A stretch of DNA of 14,468 nt from the NCBI GenBank assembly GCA_003173915.1, contig PPGL01000070.1, positions 1 to 14,468 of the forward strand, written 5' to 3'. The notes under the pieces were generated by a model, which searched no databases, was not told the origin of the DNA, and saw only the letters and a program-made list of their open reading frames with translations. Source of the DNA: Candidatus Levyibacteriota bacterium. GTDB lineage: Bacteria > Patescibacteria > Microgenomatia > Levybacterales > UBA12049. Below are positions 1-7,563 of this stretch, in pieces (the stretch's first letter is position 1; the number at the start of each line of letters is the position of its first letter). Made by a program: the position numbers and the translations under genes.

Positions 1-736
1 TCCCGATTTCTTTTTCTGTTCCAAATATTCCCAACTCGTCATCTTTTAATTGAAAAATAAGTCCAAGTTTTTCTCCGAATAATTCGAAATTTTTTACAAA
101 ATCTTCTTTTCCAGCAAGTAGTGCTCCTGTTGCAAAAGGAAGAGAAAATGTATATCGTGCAGTTTTGTATGTGTATGTTTGTAGAATTGTTTCTTCTGAA
201 AGTTGTAAATTAACAACATCCTGCATTTGTCCAAGTCCAACAAGAGGAAGTTCGGAAGAAACCTTTCCTAAAATTTTTTGTTTTAATTTGGCATCTATGT
301 CTAATTCATTTAAAAGCTGATAAGCAAGGAAAAAGCCGATATCTCCAACACAAAGTGCAAGAGATTTGCCAAGTTCGTCGTGGTTCTCAATATTTTTTCC
401 TTGCAATAATTTTTGGTATTGGAAAAAAAGACTATCTTTTCCGCGTCTTGTAAAGTCATTATCCATAATATCATCATGAATAAGAAGAGCAGCATGGATA
501 AGCTCGAGTGTAACAGCAACATCAATTGCTGATGCTATATTATTTCCTCCACAAAAATTAAAACTAGCAACAACACAATTCCCCCGAATCATTTTACCTC
601 TTTCTGCAAATTTTGAGAAACGCTCTATTACATCAATTCCCCAACTACTTGTTTTCTCAAATTTGTCTTTATGTAAAAAAATAAATTCGTGTAGTCTTTT
701 TTTAATGTCTTCTGTATGCGATAAGAAAGTTTGCAT
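1..736 (-). CDS. Polyprenyl (probably geranylgeranyl or longer) diphosphate synthase, C-terminus cut by window edge
   Basis: Trans-prenyltransferase that condenses IPP with an allylic diphosphate. Reading the minus strand from the ATG at 734-736 gives 245 codons with no stop, so the gene runs off the left edge; full family members are about 300-330 residues. Seen: GKMIRG (47-52), the first Asp-rich motif HDDIMDND with DDIMD at 88-92, TRRGKDS just after it, YKTARYTF (190-197), and the second Asp-rich region FQLKDDELGIFG with DDELG at 232-236. The first motif is the short DDxxD form without the two-residue insertion of bacterial FPP synthases, and the residues just upstream are small (AALLIH). 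In known enzymes this goes with C20 or longer products, so GGPP or longer is an inference. The last Asp of the second DDxxD motif is replaced by Gly. It starts 9 nt after the upstream membrane gene and is the last visible gene of the sigma-factor operon. Confidence 0.88.
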   Translation of the reverse strand, partial: MQTFLSHTEDIKKRLHEFIFLHKDKFEKTSSWGIDVIERFSKFAERGKMIRGNCVVASFNFCGGNNIASAIDVAVTLELIHAALLIHDDIMDNDFTRRGKDSLFFQYQKLLQGKNIENHDELGKSLALCVGDIGFFLAYQLLNELDIDAKLKQKILGKVSSELPLVGLGQMQDVVNLQLSEETILQTYTYKTARYTFSLPFATGALLAGKEDFVKNFELFGEKLGLIFQLKDDELGIFGTEKEIG

Positions 737-745
737 AATTTACAT

Positions 746-1075
746 TTAATTTTTAGAAGTATTTTTCCATAACGCAAAAAGGTAGGTTAGTAGTAAATAT
801 ACTAGCAATATCTGCCAAAGAAAAATTGATATAACAGCAGAACTTAAAATCATTGCAATAACAATTCTCTCCATTCCCTCTGTTGCGATAAAAAGAGCAG
901 CAATTCTTCCAAAAATAAGTAACAGAATGATTCCTAAAAAAGGAGAAAAAATAACAGGAAATAAAACAGGTCTTCTTATGACTTCTCTAACAGAAACAAA
1001 TGGAGTAAAAGTAAGTCCCAAAAGTGTTTTCGTCCAAATATATGTTGTAAAAGCGAAAAGTGTTCTTTTCCTCAT
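746..1075 (-). CDS. Small integral membrane protein, unknown function
   Basis: 109-residue hydrophobic protein that I do not recognise. Two strong membrane segments are visible, about residues 37-62 and 71-101, with a weaker hydrophobic stretch at 6-25; the N-terminus is basic (MRKR) and the C-terminus ends KNTSKN. The ATG overlaps the stop of the preceding gene by four bases (ATGA at 1072-1075), so translational coupling is likely. It sits between a candidate anti-sigma factor and a prenyl synthase, so it could be part of a membrane sensing module or act on an isoprenoid product in the membrane; both are inference from position only. Confidence 0.65.
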   Translation of the reverse strand: MRKRTLFAFTTYIWTKTLLGLTFTPFVSVREVIRRPVLFPVIFSPFLGIILLLIFGRIAALFIATEGMERIVIAMILSSAVISIFLWQILLVYLLLTYLFALWKNTSKN

Positions 1076-1302
1076 GGATTTCCCCCTAAAATTCTTAATA
1101 CTACTGTGTCATATGACGATCCAAACATTGCTTGCAAAAAAACTGTAATAACAAATGCAATAGGAATCAGGATGCGCCATGGATGGGTTCCAAGCCACAT
1201 ACTGATTGTTGTAAATACACGTGGAAAAGGAACTCCTTGCATGATTTTTTCTTGTTCGCTTGCACGTTTTTCAAGTTGTTTTAAAAAATCACGTTCGTTC
1301 AT
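1072..1302 (-). CDS. Single-pass membrane protein, candidate anti-sigma factor
   Basis: 76-residue protein with a charged cytosol-like N-terminal half (MNERDFLKQLEKRASEQEK), one membrane segment at about residues 42-60 (WRILIPIAFVITVF...) and a short tail. Its start lies 14 nt inside the end of the ECF sigma gene, the usual arrangement of a sigma factor with its membrane-bound anti-sigma partner. No zinc-binding HxxxCxxC motif and no other recognisable anti-sigma domain is present, so the role is inferred from position, topology and size. The alternative is a small membrane protein unrelated to the sigma factor. Confidence 0.6.
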   Translation of the reverse strand: MNERDFLKQLEKRASEQEKIMQGVPFPRVFTTISMWLGTHPWRILIPIAFVITVFLQAMFGSSYDTVVLRILGGNP

Positions 1303-1819
1303 ATGCTTTCTGGAATGATTTTCTTGCTCTATACAATAATGACTCGGTTGCTTTAAAAGATAGATTAAGCTCTAGTGCAATTTGTTTGACCGGAATATTC
1401 TCTTCGTAATGCATTTGTAAAATTTTTCTATAAGGCTTAGAAATTTCGTGTAGTGCCTTTTCAATTCTTTGTCGAATGATGTTTTTTTCATACTGAAATT
1501 CTGGTTGGTGCATTTCTTTTGCGAGAATCTCAAGAAAAGGCGCTTGAGAAAGTAATACAGACTTAATTTTTCGTTTTCGATAAAAATCGACAATTTTATT
1601 TCGAGCAATTCTATACAGCCATGCTTGAAGATTCTCGTCTTTTTTGAGGAGTTGCAGCGAATCAATTGCTTCAAAAAATGTATCGTTAAGAACTTCCTCA
1701 ACATCTTCTTGCGAAGGGAGTTTTTTTACAAGATATCTTTCAATTTTTGGGGCATACTCTTGATATAATGCCAAAATCGCATGTTTATCTCCTTCCAAAA
1801 TCTTTTGAATAGATGTCAT
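1289..1819 (-). CDS. ECF-type sigma-70 family RNA polymerase sigma factor
   Basis: 176 residues, normal for an ECF sigma factor. Region 2 spans about 8-85, with the core-binding and -10 recognition part visible as DVEEVLNDTFFEAIDSL and LQAWLYRIARNKIVDFYRKRK. Region 4 spans about 118-172, with the helix-turn-helix at IPVKQIALELNLSFKATESLLYRARKSF. Regions 1 and 3 are absent, as expected. It would direct RNA polymerase to a small regulon. It is the first gene of a leftward operon that ends in a prenyl diphosphate synthase, and its ATG is only 20 bp from the start of the mevalonate operon on the other strand. Control of isoprenoid genes is therefore a reasonable inference, parallel to CarQ/CarR of Myxococcus, but no target promoter motif can be proven from this window. 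Confidence 0.92.
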   Translation of the reverse strand: MTSIQKILEGDKHAILALYQEYAPKIERYLVKKLPSQEDVEEVLNDTFFEAIDSLQLLKKDENLQAWLYRIARNKIVDFYRKRKIKSVLLSQAPFLEILAKEMHQPEFQYEKNIIRQRIEKALHEISKPYRKILQMHYEENIPVKQIALELNLSFKATESLLYRARKSFQKAYERT

Positions 1820-1833
1820 GCCGTTAGTATATC
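1805..1833 (+). promoter_or_regulatory. Candidate promoter of the mevalonate operon (leaderless)
   Basis: TTGAAT (1805-1810), a 17-nt spacer and TATATC (1828-1833) are followed after 6 nt by the GTG start at 1840. The -35 element lies inside the sigma factor coding region and the -10 overlaps the -10 proposed for the opposite strand. Each hexamer matches the consensus at four of six positions. An alternative, weaker -10 (TATATT, 1874-1879) would instead serve the internal ATG at 1897. Confidence 0.45.
1826..1831 (-). promoter_or_regulatory. Candidate -10 element for the sigma-factor operon (leaderless)
   Basis: On the minus strand TATACT lies exactly 6 nt before the ATG of the sigma factor gene, the distance expected when the A of ATG is the transcription start. 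The -35 region is weak (TTAAAT at 1850-1855). It overlaps the -10 element proposed for the divergent mevalonate operon. Confidence 0.4.
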
Positions 1834-1839
1834 AAATTT

Positions 1840-3039
1840 GTGCCGAATGATTTAAGGAAAGTTTACGACTATATATATTTAAGCGAAATAATACCTATGA
1901 GCCTACGCGATAAAAATACCATTGCAGAAAGAAGAAAAGCATTAGAAGATATAATTTCATTTCCTCTGAGATATATCGGTTCTTCCACTGTTCCTCAAGA
2001 TGAAGCTTCAAAAAAAAATTGCGAAAATATGATTGGTATGGCGCAAATTCCAATTGGTGTAGCAGGGCCACTTAAAATTGGTGACGAAGAAGTATATCTT
2101 CCCCTTGCAACGACGGAAGGAGCTTTGGTTGCATCTGTGAATCGTGGAAGTAAGGCAATTACACAAAGTGGTGGCGCACTAACGGAAAGCAAACGAGTAG
2201 GTATAAGTCGAGCACCGGTATTTGCTGTTGCCTCACTCACAGAAGTGCGCGATACTACTACATGGGTTGAAAAAAAATTTGATCTTCTTCAAAAAATTAC
2301 TAATTCCACATCGAGTCATTTAAAATTACTTTCCCAAAAATCTTGGATTATCGGACGAAATGTTTTTATACGATTTGTATTTGATTCTCAGGATGCAATG
2401 GGAATGAATATGGCAACCATTGCAACAACACTTCTTGCGAAAGAAATTGAGAAAAATACACAAGCTCGACTAGTTGCAATCTCTGGAAATATGTGTGTAG
2501 ACAAAAAACCAAACATGCTCAATGTTTTAGAAGGGCGTGGTATACAAGCATGGGCAGAAGTTGTGTTATCAAAAGACAGTATACAAAATACATTAAAAAC
2601 AACGCCTGAGAAATTAGTTGAAGTGGTTACACGAAAAATATACCTAGGTTCACTGTTTTCAGGAAGTATTGGAGCAAATGCACACGCTGCAAATGTTTTG
2701 GCTGCAATCTTTTTAGCAACTGGGCAAGATATTGCTCATATTGCAGAAGTAAGTGCGGTATTTGATACTGCGGAGATAGACAACAATGGCGTGTATTTTT
2801 CAGTTTTTTTACCTGATTTGGTTATTGGAACTGTTGGAGGAGGAACAAATCTCCCAACACAACAGGAGGCTCTTCGGTTGCTTGGTGTTGCAGGAGGAAA
2901 TGAAGGAAAAAATGCAGAAAAATTTGCAGAAATTATTGCAGGAGCAGTTCTTGCTGGAGAAATATCTCTTGCAGCGTCACTAAGTGTTGGTTCGCTTGCA
3001 GCTGCCCATATACAACTTGGAAGAGGAGGAGAAAAATAA
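1840..3039 (+). CDS. hmgA: Hydroxymethylglutaryl-CoA reductase (class I, NADPH type)
   Basis: Reduces HMG-CoA to mevalonate, the committed step of the mevalonate pathway. 399 residues from a GTG start. Seen: ENMIGMAQIPIGVAGPL (62-78), catalytic Glu in TTEGALVAS (91-99), cofactor motif DAMGMNMAT (185-193), catalytic Lys in SGNMCVDKKP (215-224), the Asp in GQDIAH (295-300), and the C-terminal catalytic His in SLAAAHIQLGRG (385-396). DAMGMN and DKKP mark the class I catalytic domain without a membrane anchor, as in archaea. The GTG is chosen because a TTGAAT-17-TATATC promoter ends 6 nt before it and the first 19 residues extend the N-terminal helical part usual in archaeal forms. The alternative is the ATG at 1897 (380 residues). 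First gene of the operon; its stop overlaps the next start. Confidence 0.95.
   Translation: MPNDLRKVYDYIYLSEIIPMSLRDKNTIAERRKALEDIISFPLRYIGSSTVPQDEASKKNCENMIGMAQIPIGVAGPLKIGDEEVYLPLATTEGALVASVNRGSKAITQSGGALTESKRVGISRAPVFAVASLTEVRDTTTWVEKKFDLLQKITNSTSSHLKLLSQKSWIIGRNVFIRFVFDSQDAMGMNMATIATTLLAKEIEKNTQARLVAISGNMCVDKKPNMLNVLEGRGIQAWAEVVLSKDSIQNTLKTTPEKLVEVVTRKIYLGSLFSGSIGANAHAANVLAAIFLATGQDIAHIAEVSAVFDTAEIDNNGVYFSVFLPDLVIGTVGGGTNLPTQQEALRLLGVAGGNEGKNAEKFAEIIAGAVLAGEISLAASLSVGSLAAAHIQLGRGGEK
3025..3031 (+). promoter_or_regulatory. Shine-Dalgarno site of HMG-CoA synthase
   Basis: GGAGGAG ends 7 nt before the ATG at 3039 and lies within the last codons of the reductase gene. It is the only strong Shine-Dalgarno site I see in the operon; most other starts rely on overlap with the preceding stop. 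Confidence 0.6.
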
Positions 3040-4076
3040 TGGTTGGAATTGTTGGGTATGGTGCCTATGTACCTCGATATAGAATTACATTAGAAGATAT
3101 TGCCAGAGTGTGGGGAAAAGATGCGTCAGATGTTATTAACGGGTTTAAAGTAAAAGAAAAATCAGTTCCTGCATTTGATGAGGATGCGGTAACGTTAGCA
3201 ATAGAGGCAGCTACTTGTGCTCTATCGATGACAGGTATAGAAGCAGAAAAAATTGACGGTATTTTTGTTGGTTCAGAAAGTCATCCTTATGCTGTTAACC
3301 CTTCATCAACAATTGTTGCAGAATATTTAGGTGTTGGGCGTGATTTTTTTGCTGCTGATTTGGAATTCGCTTGTAAAGCGGGATCTGCAGGAATGCAGGT
3401 GTGTGCTGCACTTATTGAGAGTAGAAAAGCATCCTATGGACTTGCTATCGGCAGTGATCTAGCACAAGGAAAACCACATGATGCTCTTGAGTACACTGCT
3501 GCAAGTGCAAGTGCTGCATTTATTTTGGGAGATAAAAAAACTGAAGTAATCGCAGAAATTACTTCCATGTCATCATTCAGTTCTGATACTCCTGATTTTT
3601 GGAGAAGAGATGGAGTGAGGTTTCCATCACACTTTGGCAGGTTTACTGGAGAACCAGCATATTTTACTCATGTGTTAGGAGAAGGAAAAAAATTATTACA
3701 ACAAACCAAACTACAACCGCAAGATTTTGATTACTGTGTATTTCATATGCCAAATGGAAAGTTCCCTCGAGTTGCAGCAAAAAAACTTGGTTTCACTCCA
3801 CAACAACTTGCTTCGTCACTAACTGTTGATCTTATTGGTAATCCATACTCAGCGTCTTCTCTTCTTGGTCTTGCAGCTGTACTCGATATCGCAAAGCCTG
3901 GGCAGAAAATTTTCTTTGTATCATACGGATCAGGTGCAGGATCGGATGGGTTTGTTTTCCAGACAACTTCCAACATAACAAAAAAACAAAAAAATACCAC
4001 ACCAATTTTAGAAATGATTGCAAATAAAGAATATATTTCGTACACAGCATACTTACGTCAAACACACAACATATGA
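3039..4076 (+). CDS. Hydroxymethylglutaryl-CoA synthase, archaeal type
   Basis: Condenses acetyl-CoA with acetoacetyl-CoA to HMG-CoA. 345 residues, the short archaeal length rather than the roughly 390-460 of Gram-positive and eukaryotic enzymes. Thiolase fold with nucleophile Cys112 in EFACKAGSAGMQ, His236 in VFHMPNGKFP, Asn268 in IGNPYSASSLLGL, and the glycine-rich SYGSGAGSDGF near the end. Its ATG overlaps the reductase stop (TAATG), and its own TGA overlaps the thiolase ATG. In archaea such as Methanothermococcus this enzyme, the thiolase and a DUF35 protein form one complex that channels acetoacetyl-CoA; the same three genes follow in that order here, so a similar complex is likely. Confidence 0.95.
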   Translation: MVGIVGYGAYVPRYRITLEDIARVWGKDASDVINGFKVKEKSVPAFDEDAVTLAIEAATCALSMTGIEAEKIDGIFVGSESHPYAVNPSSTIVAEYLGVGRDFFAADLEFACKAGSAGMQVCAALIESRKASYGLAIGSDLAQGKPHDALEYTAASASAAFILGDKKTEVIAEITSMSSFSSDTPDFWRRDGVRFPSHFGRFTGEPAYFTHVLGEGKKLLQQTKLQPQDFDYCVFHMPNGKFPRVAAKKLGFTPQQLASSLTVDLIGNPYSASSLLGLAAVLDIAKPGQKIFFVSYGSGAGSDGFVFQTTSNITKKQKNTTPILEMIANKEYISYTAYLRQTHNI

Positions 4077-5221
4077 AAATACATATTTTAGGAGGAGCAA
4101 CGACAAAATTTGGTGAATTATGGGGAGTTTCTCCTCGTGATCTTGCTCGTGAAGCAATGTTCCAAGCACTTGAAAATTCGACAATGAAACCAAAAGATAT
4201 TGATGCTATTTTTGTTGGCAACATGTTATCTGGAATTTTAGGGAATCAGGCAAATCTTGGTTCTCTTATTGCTGAAGAATTACAAGTATCTATTCCAGCG
4301 GTACGAGTTGAAGCGGCATGTGCATCTGGAGGACTTGCTTTGCACACTGCAATTAATGGATTGAAGGCGGGACAATACAAAAACGTGCTGGTTTTGGGAA
4401 TTGAAAAAATGACTGACCACAATAGTGATGATGTTACAACTGGATTAATGGCTGCAGGATCAGATGAGGAAAGAATTGCCGGCGCAACATTTCCAGGGCT
4501 TTATGCACTTATCGCACGAGCATACATGCAGGAATATGGAGTGACAGAAGAAGATCTTGCAGGGGTTTCTGTAAAAAATCATTACCATGGTAGTCTTAAT
4601 GCAAAAGCGCAATTTCAATCTCCAATTACTGCGGCAGATGTTATGAAAAGTAGCAGAATTGCTGATCCTTTAAAATTATTAGATTGTTCTCCAATTTCTG
4701 ATGGTGCTGCGGCGGTTGTTTTAACAAGCCAAAATTCTGAAAAAAAACACAGAAAACCTATTACCATTCTTGCGAGTGAGGTGGCATCAGATACATTGAG
4801 TCTGCATAATCGCGATTCCTTTACTTCTCTTTCCGCGGTCACAAAGGCAGCAAAAAATGCATACACAGTTGCCGGAATTGCACCGAAAGATATAGATGTT
4901 GCAGAAATTCATGATTGTTTTTCTATAGCTGAGGCGATAGCAACAGAGGATTTAGGTTTTGCAAAAAGAGGATTTGGTGCAAAAGAAATTGCGGCAGGGA
5001 AATTTACTCTGGGAAAAGGGAAAATCATTACGAATCCTTCTGGAGGACTTAAAGCATGTGGGCATCCTGTTGGCGCAACCGGAATTAAGCAAATTGTCGA
5101 GCTTATAGAGCAATTGCGTGGGGATGCAGAGAAACGACAAGTAGAAAATGCTCGGATTGGTTTGGCACATAATGTTGGTGGCAGCGGAGCTTTAGCAGTA
5201 ATTCATATTTTAAAAGCATAG
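4073..5221 (+). CDS. Acetoacetyl-CoA thiolase, archaeal/SCP2-like type
   Basis: Makes acetoacetyl-CoA from two acetyl-CoA for HMG-CoA synthase. 382 residues. Seen: acyl-accepting Cys83 in VEAACASGG, His280 in AEIHDCFSIAEA, the C-terminal GGLKACGHPVGATG with Cys329 and His331, and the final glycine-rich HNVGGSGALAVI. The family is the archaeal thiolase group related to SCP2 thiolases, not the bacterial PhaA/AtoB group, as shown by the EIHDCFS motif and the short loops. Translationally coupled to HMG-CoA synthase by an ATGA overlap and followed after one base by the DUF35 gene. Confidence 0.93.
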   Translation: MKIHILGGATTKFGELWGVSPRDLAREAMFQALENSTMKPKDIDAIFVGNMLSGILGNQANLGSLIAEELQVSIPAVRVEAACASGGLALHTAINGLKAGQYKNVLVLGIEKMTDHNSDDVTTGLMAAGSDEERIAGATFPGLYALIARAYMQEYGVTEEDLAGVSVKNHYHGSLNAKAQFQSPITAADVMKSSRIADPLKLLDCSPISDGAAAVVLTSQNSEKKHRKPITILASEVASDTLSLHNRDSFTSLSAVTKAAKNAYTVAGIAPKDIDVAEIHDCFSIAEAIATEDLGFAKRGFGAKEIAAGKFTLGKGKIITNPSGGLKACGHPVGATGIKQIVELIEQLRGDAEKRQVENARIGLAHNVGGSGALAVIHILKA

Positions 5222-5222
5222 T

Positions 5223-5525
5223 ATGAAAATAACACCGGTCAAATTGTGGAGAAGACAAAAACAGACAAAGAGCCTTTTGGGTAAAACGGGTCAATTATTG
5301 CTTTGGACGGTCATTCGGGTTCCCGCAAAAGCATTTGCACCACAAATCCCATACCCGGTTGTTATCATAAAGCTGGATGATGGGAATAAAATGGTCGGAC
5401 AATTAGTAGATTACACAGAAAAAGACTTAGTTGCAGGAAGAAAAGTAGTAGCTGTCCTGAGGCGTTCTCGTATAGAAGATAAAGAAGACGTTATATCTTA
5501 CAACATAAAATTTAAACCAATATGA
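5223..5525 (+). CDS. DUF35 OB-fold protein lacking the zinc ribbon, likely scaffold of the thiolase/HMG-CoA synthase complex
   Basis: 100 residues. The OB-fold part (about 20-82) reads GKTGQLLLWTVIRVP, then PYPVVIIKLDDGNKMVGQLVDYTEKDL and GRKVVAVLRR, typical of DUF35. In archaeal complexes this protein sits between thiolase and HMG-CoA synthase and holds a shared CoA site. Archaeal DUF35 proteins normally carry an N-terminal rubredoxin-like zinc ribbon with four cysteines; this protein has no cysteine at all, and only about 20 residues precede the OB fold, so the ribbon is lost. Starts one base after the thiolase stop without a Shine-Dalgarno site, and its TGA overlaps the mevalonate kinase ATG. 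The scaffold role is inferred from family and position. Confidence 0.85.
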   Translation: MKITPVKLWRRQKQTKSLLGKTGQLLLWTVIRVPAKAFAPQIPYPVVIIKLDDGNKMVGQLVDYTEKDLVAGRKVVAVLRRSRIEDKEDVISYNIKFKPI

Positions 5526-6583
5526 AATCGTTTACCATATCGGCTCCTGGTAAACTGCATCTTCTTGGTGAACATACTGTTGTGTACGGAAAACCTGCAC
5601 TTTTGGTTGCGGTGAATAAAAGATGCTTTGTAAAAATTTCTCCACGGAAAAACAAGTTAGTAGTTTGTAAGATAAAAAATCTTTCTGAGTCCACTGTTTT
5701 TTCAGAGAAAGAAATTATTGAAAAAAATGAGAATGCAAGAAAACTCTGGAAAGCATATAAAAAAAATCCTGTAAAATTTTCTCTTCGAGACATAATTACT
5801 GCGCCAATAGATTTTGTTACAGTAGCTATCGGCGAATCTTTAAGAGAAATGGGGAAAAATTTGCCTTGCGGTTTTACTGTAGAAATTACTTCAGAAATTC
5901 CAATGGGAAGTGGTATGGGTTCTTCGGCTGCTTTAGCTGTGGCAATTGCCGGAAGTATGTCTTATTTATTTACTAAATCATTGGATAAAAAGTTTATTAC
6001 TACTGTTGCATTAAAAGTAGAACAACGAGTTCATGGCAATCCATCAGGAGCCGATGCAGCGACTAGTATAGCAGGAGGACTACTTTTGTTTGAGAAAAGA
6101 GAATACGGTAATAAAAAAATTACTCCTCTTGTCTACAGCATATCAGATTCATTTCAAAAAAAGCTTTCTATTATATTCACCGGAAAACCCGAAGAAACAA
6201 CCGGGGAAATGGTCGAAATTGTGAGGAAGGCATATATAAAAAATCCAAAAAAAATTAAATCGATTTTTAATAGTCAGAAAACGCTAACGTATGGTTTGGA
6301 AAAAGCATTACACGAAGAAAATTCCCTTGCTTTTGCGAGTATTTTACAACAAGGAGAGAGAAATTTGGAAGAATTGGGTGTTGTGTCTGAGGGTACACAA
6401 AAAATTATTCGAAAAATCGAATTTCTTGGAGGAGTAGCTAAAATCTGCGGGGCCGGAGGGAAAAAAGAAAATTCAGGAATTGTTATGATATTTGGAGTTT
6501 CTCCTCCTACTCTTAAAAAAGAACTAAAAGTGCAATCACAACCAATTGTTTTTGACATGAAAGGTGTGGTAAAAGAGAAATGA
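5522..6583 (+). CDS. mvk: Mevalonate kinase (GHMP family)
   Basis: Phosphorylates mevalonate at O5. 353 residues. Motif 1 is APGKLHLLGEHTVVYGKPAL (8-27), the ATP loop is IPMGSGMGSSAALAVA (126-141), followed by VEQRVHGNPSGADAA (166-180) with the HG.PSG.D signature and the expected catalytic Asp178, and motif 3 KICGAGG (307-313). The HGNPSG signature separates mevalonate kinases from the next gene in the operon. A lysine-rich stretch at about 40-100 is less conserved. Overlaps its neighbours on both sides by ATGA-type junctions, so it is translated as part of the block. Confidence 0.9.
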   Translation: MKSFTISAPGKLHLLGEHTVVYGKPALLVAVNKRCFVKISPRKNKLVVCKIKNLSESTVFSEKEIIEKNENARKLWKAYKKNPVKFSLRDIITAPIDFVTVAIGESLREMGKNLPCGFTVEITSEIPMGSGMGSSAALAVAIAGSMSYLFTKSLDKKFITTVALKVEQRVHGNPSGADAATSIAGGLLLFEKREYGNKKITPLVYSISDSFQKKLSIIFTGKPEETTGEMVEIVRKAYIKNPKKIKSIFNSQKTLTYGLEKALHEENSLAFASILQQGERNLEELGVVSEGTQKIIRKIEFLGGVAKICGAGGKKENSGIVMIFGVSPPTLKKELKVQSQPIVFDMKGVVKEK

Positions 6584-7563
6584 TGAATAGAGTTACTGTT
6601 TCGGCTCCAGGGAAATTAATGCTTTTAGGAGAACACGCTGTTGTATATAACAGACCGTGTTTGGTTACTGCAGTTAATCAACGGATGAAGGTGACTGTAG
6701 AATTGATAAGGTTACAGGAGTTTTATCTTGATGCTCCCGACGTAAAAATTTCCGGATATAAAAAAAATATTGCTCATCTTGGAGTAGGAGAAATTCCAAA
6801 GGGTGCACAATTCGTCGAAATTGCTATTAAGAATTTTTTTATACACACAAAAGTTCAAATTGAAAAACATGGATTGTATATTAAAACAGCATCTGAATTT
6901 TCTTCACAATTTGGATTTGGTTCATCATCTGCATCAACTGTTTGTATAGTAAAAGCATTAGCAGAACTTTTCAAGAAAAATCTTTCTAATAAAGAAATTT
7001 TTGAAATCGCTTATAAAACTGTTTTAGATATTCAGGGAAAAGGTTCGGGGTTTGACATTGCAGCAGCAATTTATGGTGGAACTTTATATTTTTTAACCGG
7101 TGGTAAAAAAATTGAATCTATTTCTATTTCCAGACTTCCTCTTATTGTTGGATATTGTGGAGTGAAAGCAGATACAGTAACTCTAATGAATCAAGTAAAA
7201 GCAAAGTTTACTGGCAATGAAAATAGACTGGAAGAAATTTATACTTCTATTAAGCACTTGGTTGAAAAAGCAAATAAGGCAATAAAGAATGAAGAGTGGC
7301 AAGAAATGGGTAAAGCAATGAATGGAAATCAGGAATTACTACAAGAATTAGGAGTGAGTATCCCAAAGTTGGATGAAATGATTAATGCTGCGAAAAATGC
7401 TGGAGCATATGGCGCCAAGCTTTCAGGAGCAGGTGGAGGAGACTGCATGATTGCGCTCGTACCAGAAGAAAAAAAAGAAGCTGTGGGTCTTGCAATTAGT
7501 AAGGTTGGTGGAGAAATAATTCCGGTTTTGGCAAATGCTGAGGGAGTACGAGTTGAATTATGA
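6580..7563 (+). CDS. GHMP kinase, probable phosphomevalonate kinase
   Basis: 327-residue GHMP kinase. Motif 1 is APGKLMLLGEHAVVYNRP (9-26), the ATP loop FGFGSSSASTV (111-121), then IQGKGSGFDIAAAIYGG (151-167) and motif 3 KLSGAGGGDC (280-289). The GKGSGFD.AAA signature is like phosphomevalonate kinases, where mevalonate kinases have HGNPSG.D. Following mevalonate kinase and preceding the decarboxylase, the simplest role is mevalonate 5-phosphate to mevalonate 5-diphosphate. It clearly shares ancestry with the preceding kinase (same APGKL.LLGEH.VVY start), so an ancient tandem duplication is plausible. Alternatives are a second mevalonate kinase or a mevalonate-3-kinase-like enzyme. Two ATGs are possible, at 6580 and 6583. 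Confidence 0.8.
   Translation: MMNRVTVSAPGKLMLLGEHAVVYNRPCLVTAVNQRMKVTVELIRLQEFYLDAPDVKISGYKKNIAHLGVGEIPKGAQFVEIAIKNFFIHTKVQIEKHGLYIKTASEFSSQFGFGSSSASTVCIVKALAELFKKNLSNKEIFEIAYKTVLDIQGKGSGFDIAAAIYGGTLYFLTGGKKIESISISRLPLIVGYCGVKADTVTLMNQVKAKFTGNENRLEEIYTSIKHLVEKANKAIKNEEWQEMGKAMNGNQELLQELGVSIPKLDEMINAAKNAGAYGAKLSGAGGGDCMIALVPEEKKEAVGLAISKVGGEIIPVLANAEGVRVEL

Noticed and set aside
310..525. 71-codon open frame on the minus strand within the prenyl synthase
   Set aside because: Lies in another frame of a clear prenyl synthase carrying both Asp-rich motifs, and has no recognisable product of its own.
4073..7563. UGA read as glycine (code 25, as in Absconditabacteria/Gracilibacteria)
   Set aside because: TGA ends several genes exactly where the next gene starts (ATGA overlaps at 4073, 5522, 6580, 7560) and the products have normal family lengths, so TGA is a stop.
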